Of a stretch of 64,000 nucleotides of DNA, positions 35,371 to 47,569 are shown piece after piece. Made by a program: the position numbers and the translations under genes. The notes under the pieces were generated by a model. The model saw only the letters and a program-made list of their open reading frames with translations, did not search any database and was not told the DNA's origin. Source of the stretch: Rhytidiadelphus loreus (taxonomy: Eukaryota; Streptophyta; Bryopsida; Hypnales; Hylocomiaceae); contig OX344761.1 in NCBI GenBank assembly GCA_947034895.1, forward strand, positions 83,035,839-83,099,838, in the 5' to 3' direction. Positions within the stretch are counted from its first letter, which is position 1. Each line of letters opens with the position of its first letter.

Positions 35371-36102
35371 CTGACCGTTGCGTCTGAGTTTGCAAGGAAG
35401 AGGTTTAGGGTTTTAGGGTATTGGTCGGGACTGGGTGCAATCTCCCGACGTGTGCAAGAATCCGGCCATGGTGTGTGCAAGGACCTGAGTTTGCTGTTGA
35501 CGAGGTGGAGGGTTTGTGCAATCAATTTGCTTTGGACGAGGTGGAGGGTTTGTGCAAGGACCTCAGTTTGCTGGATATGGGGTTTACGGTTTGTGCGCCT
35601 GTTCAATTTCGGGTGTCCCACAGCAGCAGCCCTCGTTACGGTTTGGGGCGGATCTGTGTTGTGCGTGTAGGGTTTACGGTTTGTGCAATCAATTTTGTTG
35701 TTTGGCTACGGTTGGTTCGTTGGGAGCATCCCCAAGCAGCCCTCGTTACGTTTTGTTGCAAATCCGTCACGGTTTGGTGCAGATCTGTGTTTTGGTTGTA
35801 GGCTTCACGACTTCAGGGTTTGGGGAATTGCTTTTTCTGTGTCTTTTTCTTGCGTGACAGCGTCACATGGTGCCTGGGGTCGCTGCGATCATCTTGGCAC
35901 CTGCTGCTTTGAGGTATTGCTAGTCTCTGAATTGGGCAACGTAGGGTTTTGTATTGCGGTTGTCTTGTGGTCTTCAGGCTCTTGTTAATTTGTGGTTTAC
36001 CTTTCAAGGTTTAGGGTGCGTTGCTCTTGCGTTCTGGATCCAGATGTGCTGCGTGGTGTAATGACAGATTCGATTTGTTGAACGCAAGGTTTAGGGGCGT
36101 GG
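35371..36102 (+). promoter_or_regulatory. GT-rich, telo-box-containing upstream region
   Basis: TTTAGGGTTTTAGGG near 35,403 and repeated AGGGTTTACGGTTTGTGC phrases resemble plant telo-box promoters. Direct repeats include GACGAGGTGGAGGGTTTGTGC (about 35,498 and 35,536), GTTTACGGTTTGTGC (35,582 and 35,672) and AGCCCTCGTTACG (35,628 and 35,739). It is likely a promoter/5' UTR of the downstream exon, but no TATA box is evident. Confidence 0.4.
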
Positions 36103-36423
36103 ATGATGGCGCTCAATTACAAGATCAGACTGTACTCTGTGGAGGATGATGTGGGGCGGCCGGAGCTACTCAGTCCGTTTTTTTGCAACTCCAGCGATAC
36201 TTATGCGGATTTGCGCACGCGCTTGGAGAACGGGGAATGCGTGGAGTGGTCTGAATGCGTGGAGTGGCTAAGTTGCAGGCCAAAGCGACCCTCTGGAAGC
36301 CACGCAAGTCCATGGCGGCTGCGGCGCCTGGGCCTCTTCTTCGTCAGCCTGTTCGCCGAGAAGAACTACGTCCAAGCTGGAGCGGTACTTCGAAATGTTT
36401 CGCCGGACTTTGAAGAGTATCAG
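36103..36423 (+). CDS. Unrecognised protein, first exon only (107 codons)
   Basis: The frame starts MMALNYKIRLYSVEDDVG and ends PDFEEYQ exactly at a good donor (CAG|GTATGT at 36,424). It is GC-richer than its surroundings, which supports coding. TYADLRTRLE suggests a helical segment. A short in-frame duplication reads ECVEWSECVEW. I know no family for it. No following exon can be found in the next kilobase: the sequence becomes AT-rich, and at about 37.4 kb an unrelated duplicated segment begins. It is probably the 5' piece of a truncated gene. Confidence 0.45.
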
Positions 36424-36587
36424 GTATGTACACATTATTTTGTTTACAACCTGTCGCCATGCTGGAACTTGGAATGCATTTCGTTTTAGCATAGTTGGTG
36501 TACATTTCCATTGATGCAAGTGTGTTTGTTGCAATGCAAGTGCAGGGGATTTTGAGCACCGGTTATAGTAGTGTAGGTTAGCCTTAG

Positions 36588-36760
36588 TTTTGTTCATGGA
36601 CCCATAATGTGCAAATTCTGGTCCTATTCACTGTGTTTGTAAACACAATGAGAACATTGTTTTTCTTAACTTCTATTATGTTCATGGATACATAATATGC
36701 TAACTTTGGTCCCATTCACTGTGTTTGTAAACACAATGAGCATTATTTTTCTTACTCCAT
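36588..36760 (+). repeat. Two-copy tandem repeat, about 85 bp
   Basis: GTTCATGGACCCATAATGTGC and TTCACTGTGTTTGTAAACAC recur with small changes about 85 bp later (GTTCATGGATACATAATATGC and the same second phrase). Confidence 0.8.
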
Positions 36761-37400
36761 CATTGTGTACGAAAACTATGTTTGATGTGTGTCCTAATAC
36801 AGCTCCCACAGAAGACTGAATCTTGTGAGATATCAAGTAAAGGGTGACACCAAAGTTTTTTTTGGAGTAAAAGCTTTCTTCTGTCAAATTTCGTTGTAAC
36901 TTAAATTGTCGTTGGCCTGAAATTTTCTCAACATTTTTTGGGTCCATGCTGCATTATATATGTCGAGAACATTCCCTAAACCAAACCACCCCATTCAATT
37001 TTGGGCCAAAATTATAGTAGAATAATTTTTCAATCTAATTTACCATATCATTTATTCATAGAAAATTGGAATTGTAAGTAATGCAAGCCCCTTCTCTATT
37101 AACCCAAATTAGAAAATTACATAATTGTAGCATGTGAAAAAAAAAAAAAAAAAAGTAATAACCCCCTATAAAATAGTGGTTGGTCGCTCATATATCCTTA
37201 TTTTTTTAAGGCACTGCACCCCGAGCATGAAAAGTAGTTTTTCCCTTAGGTCATCATCCTAAAAGATGGAATTCACACTTAAAACTCCAAAGTCTTTGCA
37301 TTGAGAGTTATTACTAAGGGGGAGCATTGTCTGACTAATAGAATGAACTTGAGAGTGGCAAAAGCAGCAAATACTTTTTGATAGATTTGAATGCAATTAC
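36761..37400. other. AT-rich intergenic, no gene seen
   Basis: Contains a poly-A run at about 37,137-37,154. No family recognised. Confidence 0.4.
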
Positions 37401-37497
37401 CTATACGGAGAGTTGGAAATGTACACATACCATTAGTTTGAAAGAGACTACACAGTCACCTGGAGTGCTAGGCCTCAATGCATTGAATTCCAACTTA

Positions 37498-38578
37498 ATG
37501 ATTGCAAGAAAGACCAAATGATTTTGATAGTATTTTGCCAAATTGGTTTTGTCTTTTGTTATAACTTTTGAATTTTAAATCAAATGCCAAAAATTAAAAA
37601 ATATGTTTTTAGATTTCTTGATTATTATTGTAACCCTTATTTTTTTTTAAATCTAAAAATAATTTTATATTTAAAATTCAATTTCTCTAATTTGTCACAT
37701 TTTCAAGTTTTTTTGTTTTTAGTATTGAGGAATACCCAAATTTAATATACTAGAGCTAAAATTTTGGTGGTCTATTCCTACACTAGTAGGGCATGTTCCA
37801 TATGAAGGGCATGAAAAAATACATTATTTTATGTCCTCCACATTTGTCCAAATAGGCCTAAAAGGGGCTTCCATGGCGCACACACTTTTGAACATTGAAG
37901 ATGGTTTTAAATTCATTTTTTTGGTTAAATCTCATCACCATCAAGTCCTTACAAATGAAAAATTCTTAATTTTTAATATCTCATTATAATTGATTTATAA
38001 AAAAACAAAATGTTGAAATATCCCTAGTGTACCTACAATTCTAAATGTCTTAGAAAAGCATATATCAACGTTTTGATTTTTAATAAATCAATAATAGAAA
38101 AATAAAAAAATAAAAAATAGGCCATTTGTGAGGACTTGATGGTAATGAGATTTCACCAAAATAATGAATTTAAAACCATCTTCAATGTTCAAAAGTGTGT
38201 GCACCATGGAACCTCCTTTTTGACCTATTTGGACAAACATGGAGGACATAAAATAAAATATTTTTTGATGCCCTTCATACAGAACATGCCCTACTAGTGT
38301 GGGAATAGACTACAAAATTTTTAGCTCTAATATATTAAATTTAGGTACTCCTCAATACTAAAAATAAAAAAACCTGAAAGTGTGACAAATTAAAGAAATT
38401 GAATTTTAAATATTATTATTAATTTTAAAAAAAAAAGGGTTACAATTAGAATAAAAATATCTAGAAATATATTTTTTAATTTTTGGAATCGGATTTAAAA
38501 TTCAAAAGTTATAGCTTGGATAAAAACTAGTTTGGCAAAATACTACCAAAATCATTTGGTCTTTCTTGCAATCACCCC
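37498..38578. mobile_element. Harbinger-like foldback element (1,081 bp) with TTA target duplication
   Basis: Two arms of about 480-530 bp on opposite strands meet near 38,080. The ends are ATGATTGCAAGAAAGACC and, inverted, GGGGTGATTGCAAGAAAG. Flanks read ...CCAACTTA | element | TTACTACC..., while the empty site CCAACTTACTACC is intact at about 59,028 in a paralogous segment. The target duplication is therefore TTA, as in PIF/Harbinger elements. No transposase. A diverged relative is at 17,490-18,540. Confidence 0.85.
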
Positions 38579-38581
38579 TTA

Positions 38582-39890
38582 CTACCAATGAGGTAGTCTC
38601 TTCCATTAATAAAAATGATAAATATGGTTGACATGCATGTGTTCAGTACTTTACCTTCTTAGACTCCATTAATTTCTCATCCTTACATGTCATGAACTGG
38701 TCAATAAGAAAACTTTGTAACATCTTTACAATGGCACCATGAATTATTTTGAAATGGATGTAATTCTATTCATGAGTGGTCACTTGATTAAATAATACAC
38801 TTGTGGGGGTAGAGACAAAATGAACTTACTTTGTTCAGTTTGCTCAATTAACTAGATGAATGTTGACAAAGGAAATAAACCTGCATTGTAATTATTTAAC
38901 GGAACTAAGAGGAGTTTGATTACTTACTCTAGAACATTGATAATTACCAAGATGGATCCTGAATTGGAATCCTACCCATCGTGAAAAAAAATTCATGGGA
39001 TGAACTTTCTAAACTCCCAAACTTTCTAGTAAGACAATGGATTTATGATTGTTAGTGCTCTGCTACTTCCATTAAAGCTACTTGGTTGTGTTCCTATAAG
39101 GGCCCAACCCAAATGAATGCTAGAGCAGATCACTTTCTTGCTCTTTTGTCTATCAATTGTCTTCTTTGTTTGTAAGTTCCTTAATTGATCAATCTTTGCA
39201 GCAGTTAGTTTGATTGATTGGCTCTTGATCCGGCTTGAGAGTTGGAAATCATTAGACTTTGTTGTTCATGATTTAGGCATTCTCATTGTTGTAGGTTTTG
39301 ATACTAGGGTTGTGTCTAGAGGTTCAATGTTTTTAACTTGCATGAACAAAGCTTGCTTGAAACCCTTGTAGACCAATTCTATAATTGTTTCATACTTGTG
39401 CCTTAACTTAGTATGCTCTTAAAGTAACCATTTAAGAGTTGATTTCCATTTGGAGGAAGCTAAACTCCTTGAAACAATTTTAAGTAAATTTTTGTAGGAA
39501 GGAAAATTAAATTGGCATCTAATCCAAGTCATTTCATATTTTTTGGACCTTCTTGGAATTATTTACGAATTTTTGAGGTTGAAATGCAGTTGTCACTAAA
39601 AGCGACCACCTCTTCAAATGTACATTGATTGTTGATACATTAAAGATAGCAAAATAGTGTACCTCTCTCTTCAAATGTACATTGATTGTTGATACATTAA
39701 AGATAGCAAAATAGTGTACCTCTATGTCATGATCACTTTTAAAGCATGGGTAATTTTAGAGCATACTACCTTAAAGGCTTATTCCTTTCCCTTGTTTCTA
39801 TAATTTGTTTGTTGTGCACAAAAAGCTCTTGCTGGTTTTAGACAAGAAGCAACTATAATTAAGTATTGACCCTACCCCAGTGAACTTGAA
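38582..39890 (+). pseudogene. Old copy of the PAH upstream region without its coding exon
   Basis: With 37,420-37,497 on the other side of the foldback, this matches about 58,985-59,930 of the right arm in order: the GGCACCATGAATT block near 38,730; a promoter with CCTATAAGGGCCCAACCCAA near 39,097; exon 1 with TCTTCTTTGTTTGTAAGTTCC (donor near 39,171); and intron sequence ending at GACAAGAAGCAACTATAATTAAG near 39,843. The match stops near 39,890, before the acceptor and PAH exon. Many differences are C-to-T or G-to-A, consistent with long-term methylated, silent DNA. One half of the palindromic promoter element has decayed. Confidence 0.8.
39614..39727 (+). repeat. 57-bp tandem duplication
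   Basis: TCAAATGTACATTGATTGTT to GTGTACCTCT is repeated almost exactly with a 57-bp period. It lies in sequence inserted into the old PAH intron copy. Confidence 0.9.
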
Positions 39891-42800
39891 ATTTCTTTTT
39901 AACATTCTCTTTCTAAAATTTTTCACAACTTCAAATCTTGTAATCTAATGAGGCAATGTTAGTAGGCTCTAGAGGTTTCTTTTGCAAAAGCAAAAGCCAT
40001 ATCATATTCTAATGTTACTTGGGTTTGCCTTTGGAAAAGAGCTATTTCTTTGAAGTTGAAGCTTCTGAGGCACTAGGGAGAAAACATCTATATATAAGTC
40101 TCCAAATATTCTATTATATAGTACGTCAATATCATCTAAGTAATATATTAAGTAGGTTGATATATGAAAAGTAGCTCGAATTGATCACATCTATTGATAC
40201 TAACATCTCTTCTATGGTGGGTTGGTTTACACTATCACATCACTAATTTTCTCTTCATATAATTTAAGACCAATGGTCAAGATTGCTCTCTAATGTGCTG
40301 ACATTGCTTTGCTCATTCTCATTAATATTTTATTCCTATCAATCTCGAAAAATGCATATAGTCTCCAACAACGCATATTACCCCCTAAAGTTCCATTGTC
40401 CCCTATGGGGGACAAAATGGATTTTGGTCAAGCTCCTATGTTCTCAATTTTTATTAAAACTTTTTCATAAGATAGAAAACTTATGAGCTTTCTGAGAATA
40501 TAATTTTTTATTTCAATTGGTGTCCAGGAGAAAAAGTTATGCCACAATAACTTCAAAATGGGGGAGATTGGGCAGCAAAAAATATTCACAAAAAATTGAA
40601 ATATTTTTTTTGATATTTTTTTTCTTGTAGATTATATTTTTTTCTAAATGGAAATCTTTGATTCATTCCATTTGGATTAGTGATGTGAAAGTTATGGAGC
40701 TTCATGTTTTGTAGGCAATCATAGCAACTTCTTGAAAGAAATTTTTTTCTTCCACTTTGAATGCTAATATCTTTCAATCTATACGGTCACACATCATAAA
40801 AAATTTATCACGTGATCTAAGATGAGTGTAGAATAAGATCCTATGGTTAGATTCTAAAAAATATTTAAGAAATTTATTTCATAGGTGAATGTAGCAAAAG
40901 TGATAGTTTTGAGTGGTTTTGACAAAAAAATGGCCTTGGAACTTTAGAAGTTAAGACTAGATTTATAATTCTAGAATACTTAGACACTACCTACTTGAAT
41001 CCTACTTTTGTAATATCACATGTTTATTGGAATGGATGTACTCCATGTTTAGCTTTCATTTTCTTACAACATGTCACCAATGCCATATCATTAAACCCTA
41101 AAAGTATAGAGTGTTTTGACTCCAAAAATCCAGAATTGATGATTTCAAAAAAATCATTATATAATATTATTTAGAAGAATATTTTCAAATTGATATACAA
41201 ATAAAGTTTGTAGATTTTGAGTTGTGGATACCATATGTAAAGTTAGATTTACCAATGCTATCACCAATTTGTTTTTATGAATTTTGAATAAAATTTGTTG
41301 GAATGGATTTGAAATGAGGTTCTGACTTTTGATATGAAGATTTAAGAAATTTTTGTATTCTTTAAATCTATGACCTCATTTTTGTAAATCCAGTTTTGAA
41401 CTAGAGTCAATTGATGAAAGGGGATCAATGGTGTGCATTCATTCCCTTGTGTACGTTGAACCCGTTCCCTTGTGTTGTCCCCTAAATTTTTTCAATCCTG
41501 AAAACAAGTGACAAACTCATAATTCCTATTTCCAAAGTCAATACCCATCACTATGTACAAGATAATTGAAATAAAAAGGAGCAGTCCGTAAATAAATCAT
41601 GTCTTTGAAACCAATCCGACAATCAATATCCTTTACTACAAAACAAATTGAAATAAAAAATCACTCACTGTCTTGAACATTGAATTCATATTTAACTAAT
41701 TCTAGATTTTTTGTAAAATTATGGAATTTTTTTGTAATTAAAAATGTATCAAATGGCATGCAACTGACACTTGTTCCAAAATTTATTTATTTATTTGATT
41801 CAAAAAAAGGATTTTGTCCCATTTTAAAACTCAAAAGTCTACATTTGAACTTCATTTTGGCTTATTAATCTACATTTGGACTTTATATTTTATATTTTCA
41901 TCAATATATTTTAGTTTTTTTTCAACATTTTGAGCTGTCTTCCATTTTCTTATTGATGGCTGATGGATACAATATTAATTTTGGACTAAGTATAGACTAG
42001 TTAAATATAACTTTCTATCTCCAAAGTCAGTATCCTTTACAACAGAAAAAATGGAAATAAAAAGTTACAATCTTGAACTCTGTCTCTAAAGCAAATACTT
42101 TTCAATACATTTTTTGAAAGCAAAAATCATAGTGTCTAACTCTATCTCCAAGGCAAATAAGGTAGGAGGCTCAAATGTTGGAGGGTCATTTAGAACCGCT
42201 CATGTAGACTCATCTGTAATGCACTTGAGGTGGTCTTCAAATGGACCTTCTATTGTCATTGAATGGATCAATAAAAAAAATATTATTTATTGTAAGAGCC
42301 AATCATTCACTTTGATTTTGTCATTTCTCTTTAAAAGCTGTAAGTAAACAATTTACGAAAGACCTATGGTCAGAAATAGGGACCTATCACTCATCTTGTT
42401 TGAAAATTCATAAGTAATTCAAAAATGCTTCAAAAAATATAAAACGACTTGGATTACAATCAGAATCTATTTTTCTTTGTCTGAAAAATGAGCTAAAAAT
42501 AATCCCATACAAGAAACAACATGGAAAAGACAAACCAACCCTTAAGTGCATGCTTGAAGAGCCTCCTACCTTACTTGTGACTACAAATAATTTTGAAATA
42601 AGAAGTTACGATACCAATATCATTCTATCTTTGTTTCCACAAATCCAATATTCATCATTCATTACAATTTATACTACAATGTAAAGTCAATGCCTCATCA
42701 AATGTCTTTGAATGAAAGATGAAGAGTTTGTGCACATAATTATACATTGGGCCTTATGTCCTTTGGTTTTGTTCTTGGTACCATTAGAAAGTCCTTTGCA

Positions 42801-43234
42801 AGGAGTGCATGGACTTTGTTTTGTGGCATTCCAACTCAAGAAAAGAAAGTATGATATTGAATTTCAAAGTTTTTATGATTTAAAAAATTAGAAATTAAAT
42901 TTCTTTTTACTTTAATTTATTATGGCAATGATATAAGGCACACTAATATTAATGAAATTCAATCTACAAGTATAGAAATACAAATATCAATCCACTGGTG
43001 GTTTGTCTCATATTATCTCCAGACCTATTTTTGGATCAAAACGGTCTATATGCAATCCATGTACAAGCTAGGCACCTTCTTTTCTTGTGCAATCATAGTA
43101 GCATTTCTCTCCAAGTGTTTAACAAACTTATGGCATTTATCTTCACCAATATGCTCCACTATGATTGAATTTAGTAGGCTTTTTGTGAATTTTTTTGTGA
43201 ACCAGCCATATACCTCAAAGATCAACCAAAATTT
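39891..43234. other. AT-rich intergenic with dispersed repeat fragments
   Basis: 40,620-40,940 is a copy of the ATTCCATTTGGATTAGTGA family also found near 16,750. AAATAAGGTAGGAGGCTC near 42,155 and its inverse GAGCCTCCTACCTTACTT near 42,560 may be ends of a 0.4-kb element. No gene supported. Confidence 0.45.
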
Positions 43235-44100
43235 GCTCCACTTCATTTGGTGCAAAGTAGCTTTATTGCTTGATCTTGAACCATATGTTGAAAGCATTTG
43301 TGGACTCTCTAACTACTTTCATGTCGTCCATGCTATGACAGTCAGTATGTTACTTTGAATGTTGAAGGTATCTCTTCTCTCTTCTTCTATAATACTCTGT
43401 AGCATCAAAATAAATTGGTAAAAAAATCATTGATATGTGATGGATTAGATCACCCTACTGAGTATGTGACGGAATTGTGTAGGCTTGAAATCTCTTCATT
43501 GAGACTTCCTTGAGATTGAGGAGAGCCAAAGTAATCATCAGAATATGCAAAAAGTTTTGGTGTCCAAAGAAAATTGAAAGTGTGTTGAAAGCAATGATAG
43601 CATGTTTGTTACCATCATTCCAAAGAACAAATTTTCCATAGAATCTTGAAGACATGATATTATCAAACTCATGCAAATGGAATCATGAGTTTGGTGAACA
43701 ATATTGCTTAGATAACTATGACATGTTAGTCTTTAATATTTGCTTAAGGTTAAGAGTTTGACAATTGTAGAAATCAATATTCTAGCCCTAGCTATATAGA
43801 AAGAAATACAAGGAAATTATATGTTTTAGTACAAGGGAAAACATTAGCATCAATTGATGTTCCTTTAGCTTAAGTAACACTCACCTTTCACTTAGCAATA
43901 ATATATGACTTAAACAATCTAAGTAAGTGCTTGTTCATTCATTTGACATTCTTTTCTAAATTGTTTATAGAAAGATCCATATAAAAACTATTCATTTAAT
44001 ATTCCTATTTGGGGTAGACGAGACAATAGCAATTAGTTATCTTTTGAGATTGACTTGAGTGAACTAGAAAATATCTCACTGACTAGTTCTTCCACTGTCG
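43235..44100 (-). other. Outer, most diverged part of the left arm
   Basis: Related to the inverse of about 63,180-63,711. The phrase translated LHFIWCKVALLLDLEP on the plus strand corresponds to LHFIWHEIALPLDLTT in the other arm. Conservation at the protein level with many nucleotide changes hints at a former coding exon, family unknown. Confidence 0.35.
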
Positions 44101-44102
44101 CC

Positions 44103-45080
44103 TCAAAGACTTAAATTAGTAAAAGGCCCCACATAAAAGAGAACAACTTCATTTGCTCGAGGTAGCCAAAAATTACAAAGATCTTGCCTCGACGCTGTCT
44201 GTGTGTGTTTGTGGTGAAGGCCCTGCACTGTTGCAACATTCTTGTTATCGAGTATCCACACTCTCCCCTTGTTACAAGCGGGCGAAGATTGGTCCAACAC
44301 CGCATCAGGCACCTGTTTATGATCAACGGAGCAATAGCCACGCAAAGCATGATTGAGAAAGCTTGACTCACGATGATTTCGTTCAGCTTGTTGCAGTTTA
44401 TGCCGTGACCGACAATTAATATTTTTGACATTGGAACTACATTTCTCAGTTACGTGCACTGATAAACTGCAAGTAAAGTGACCTGTGACATCCATTGAAC
44501 CACGAAGTCAGAGATTGCGACATGAAGACTTCCCCTGGGAAATTAAGAGGCGTCTATGGAATGATCCCGCCCCGGGACACTCAGCCGTGACATAGAAATC
44601 CTCCATGCTCCTAACTTGCGTTTTTCGCCAAATGAATCCTCCAATGGAAGGAACAAAGTGTTGAAATCATTGGAAGGCAAGTCGCAGAAGAAATAATATA
44701 CTGCACCTCATGAGGAAATTTCCTCCCACTGCTCAACCTTGCTCGGCACACATTTCGCCATTTCGGTAACAGATCTCCGCATATCGAAGAGTATTCAATT
44801 CGCTCCCACGGAGCATCCGAAATCAGCCAATACTAATCGCGCTCCCGATCCAGACAGTCCTTGAATAATTTCAGCTCCATAATCTCTTGCTCCAAGATCC
44901 CGAGGCTTCAAGATATTTATGGATTGAGATTGCGTCAATGAACGAGTTTCTCGTGTAGCTGATCGAACTCTCCTGCGCCACTCGCCATCCCAGCTATGGC
45001 TCGTGCAACCTTCATCGTTTTCTCTTCGCCTCCACGCCTGGTCATCGTACGTATCACCCTCAACCTCACGTCAACCTACT
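44103..45080 (-). pseudogene. Unrecognised exon-like block, left copy
   Basis: Less AT-rich DNA matching the inverse of about 61,860-62,890. A minus-strand frame starts MDVTGHFTCS and reads SVHVTEKCSSNVKNI. The two arms differ by indels that shift frames, so at least one is broken. The right-arm version also reads GARLILADFGCSVGAN. I cannot assign a family. Confidence 0.35.
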
Positions 45081-45204
45081 GCTGCATCATCCATAGCTAA
45101 AACAGCTCACGTATATGCAATTCGAAAGTGCAAAATTCCAACAAACGGTATGCACAATTCAAAACAAATAGTGAATTAGCTTAACAAACATTGCCTTATA
45201 ACAA

Positions 45205-45960
45205 TTGCAAGGAGACTGAGGCGCTCACCGATCAAGCAAGTGCACTGAAGTGACGACTACTGAAGTGGAAATGCAAGTGATTAGAATGGAAAATACAACG
45301 TACAATTAATTAATTTTAGAGTTCATTTAAAGAGTAGCTGCTAGTCTACTAACTACGGGACCATCCTCTCCAAATTAGTTTTTTGGAGCTGAAAATAGTA
45401 CTCCAAATTGTCAAGTTTGACTGCCGTCATGAACCCTTTTATTCCAATTCTATGCATGATCTAGCTACTTGGGTTACTTTACATACTATTGTGTCAATTT
45501 CAGTCTCCCAAGACTCACAAACTTAAGGATATGCAGCAAAAGAAGACCCTGTGCACTTTGTGGTGATGCCGAGGAGATTTTCAGCAAATGCTACGCTTCC
45601 CCTTCCGATGCTGCCGTTCTTTAATTACAAATAGCTTCCCGTCGTCCAGCAAGATCAGCAATTGCAAATTCATACTGATATCAATAAAACCTGTTAAAAT
45701 TCTTTTTTAAATAGCTAATAAGTAGCTACAAAACAAGATTTAATTTGGATGGTTTATAGAGTTTGAATTCGGTTGTGAATAGTGCAAGACTCCTTCATAT
45801 TTAGTTCACATGAATTTGGATGAAGGTTGGATGAACTTTCTATGAACATTTGGATGGAGTTTATGCAAATATTGGATGAAAGCAAATGAAAATGAATGAA
45901 GGTTGCCTTGATGAATTTCGATGAAATTTTGATTAAGATTGGATGAGTAAATCACACTAT
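45205..45960 (-). repeat. CATCCAA-rich repeat module, copy 2 (inverted)
   Basis: This is the inverse of 1-775 and of about 60,975-61,735. It shows GGATGAA/TTGGATG motifs at 45,800-45,950 and the GCGCTCACCGATCAAGCAAG block at about 45,221. Confidence 0.85.
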
Positions 45961-46569
45961 GAAAATATATGAATATAATGAAGGCCACATCATGTTGACT
46001 TAGTTTCAAATTATACCTTGAACTACCATTATTAAAGAGCCAAGAAAATTCAGATAATCCTCCAATTAATGCTTACAATTTAGTGATGTTACTGCAGGAT
46101 GCACCCCAGGGCCCAGGGTGTACTAGCTAAATGAATTAACTCGTGAAGCTGCAGAGAAGGAACTGCAAGCAGAACTTTTGGTAGGGGCCGGAACACCCGG
46201 TATAGCATCGAATGACCCCAATTTCAAGAGCACGCACCAAAGTTATTGCACACAGCATTATACCGTACAATTAATTTACTTGACCCATCTGAAATGCACT
46301 TGCCACATTCCTCTGTTTCATTTGCGGAATTTCCTTTACGCAATAATCCATAGATGGAAAATCTCCAGTTCCGCACCAACTAAACCCAGTTCAGGATCGA
46401 GTTCACTATAACTTAAGTAATGCACACGCGTTGAAGGTCGGTTGATATGCACACAAATTCACAAATACCGAACAGGAACGTATATGCACAGCAAATTAAT
46501 AGATCATTCTACACGAAGTTGCAAGTATGGTATCCAATCAACGAAGCGTAGATAACTTTCATATCCACT

Positions 46570-46985
46570 TCCTCCAACATCGCACAACAAATGAATTAAC
46601 ATTCGGGAGAACAGATGAACGAACGGTCAGAAAACGATCGACAGACTACAGCAATTAAAAAATGAGTGCATGTCGGGGATGAGTCTCGTCCCAATTCTGC
46701 ATCCAGAAGTTCATAGACAACCGACCCAACTCTTCTTTTTTGCCCGCGCTCCTCACTGCCTGCACAAACTTTATAGCTGGATGTTCATGCGAGCAGTGAG
46801 GAACGTCAGCAAAAATGAAGAGTTGGATCGGTTGTTAATGGACTTCATGGTTGCAATGACTCTCGCTCGGTCAGTGCTGCGCCTGATGTAGACACGCTTG
46901 TACTAGAAAATCGTCTCCAGCCTTGAAAGCCTTGCAAGTTCGGCATCGTTAGGACTATAAATGGCCTCCGCTCTCCTGTACGCAA
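46570..46985 (-). pseudogene. Broken PAH exon with internal inverted duplication, left arm
   Basis: On the minus strand, the acceptor TTGCGTACAG precedes GAAAGCGGAGGCC and an ATG at 46,946. The coding sequence follows the 6.4-kb gene (LARLSRLETIF), then hits a stop, and the start codon is out of frame with it. Downstream the helix 1-2 segment (AVRNVSKNEELDRLL when read on the plus strand) is present in inverted orientation next to a second copy. This gives the foldback at 46,717-46,836. The 3' flank near 46,580-46,670 matches that of the 6.4-kb gene. Confidence 0.75.
46717..46836. repeat. Foldback made of PAH coding sequence, left arm copy
   Basis: Stem arms are about 46,717-46,770 and 46,783-46,836, with a 12-nt loop around TTTATAGCTGGA. 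ACAACCGACCCAACTCTTC pairs with GAAGAGTTGGATCGGTTGT and CCTCACTGC with GCAGTGAGG. About 8-9 of 52 positions mismatch, several of which would be G:U pairs in RNA. Confidence 0.85.
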
Positions 46986-47342
46986 TATAAGACAATGCCG
47001 AGTTGCCGGGCTAGGGTGAGTACTTCATTACAGCTGCTTCTTGTCCATGGCCAGGAACAGCTTTGTGTACCCAATAAATAAATTACATCTGGAAACAAAA
47101 GCGTGCTTGCAACGATTACAGAGCTGGTCAACAAGGGGTGACAAGCAAGCTTTGTTCAAGCAAGTTAGGGACAGGGAGCGCCTGCACTCAACCCTAGTCA
47201 CAAAACCTACACCATTCGAAAACTACAACAATGAGAACAGCGAAATCATGAACAACAACAGACTCTAATGATTTCCAACTCCAGAGCGGGATCGAGAGCC
47301 AATTTATCGAACTAAGCTGCAGAGATCGATCAATTAAGGAAC

Positions 47343-47525
47343 TTACAGACAAAGAAGACGACCGAAAACAAGAGAGGGAGGAAGTGATCTGCTAAGGCAT
47401 TGGGCTGTTCTTTTATAGGAACGCAACCCCCGAACTTTCTCTACAATGGATGATCCGCAGTCCTCCGCTACTGGATGAAGTAGCGGAGCACTCTCGATCA
47501 TCCATTGTGGGGAAGGGAAAGTTCT
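47343..47525 (-). promoter_or_regulatory. PAH promoter and exon 1, left arm, with palindromic element
   Basis: On the minus strand, exon 1 ends TCTTCTTTGTCT before the donor GTAAGT at 47,347. The TATA box TATAAAAG is at 47,417-47,410. Just upstream, 47,431-47,525 folds back on itself: GAACTTTC with GAAAGTTC, CAATGGATGATC with GATCATCCATTG, and CTCCGCTACT with AGTAGCGGAG around a short loop. Confidence 0.8.
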
Positions 47526-47569
47526 GGGGACGTTCGTCATGGGAATTTTTCTCATGATCGGGATCCATC

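Noticed and set aside
35403..35420. Telomeric repeat
   Set aside because: Only isolated TTTAGGG-like units occur, as in plant telo-box promoters, not a tandem array.
35365..35988. Several overlapping plus-strand frames of 100-126 residues
   Set aside because: Low-complexity GT-rich repeats keep all three frames open (VCAINF-, CKDLS-type repeats); better explained as a repetitive promoter region.
44153..44366. Plus-strand frames rich in Cys/Val
   Set aside because: Antisense to the better conserved block in the minus strand; not conserved between arms.
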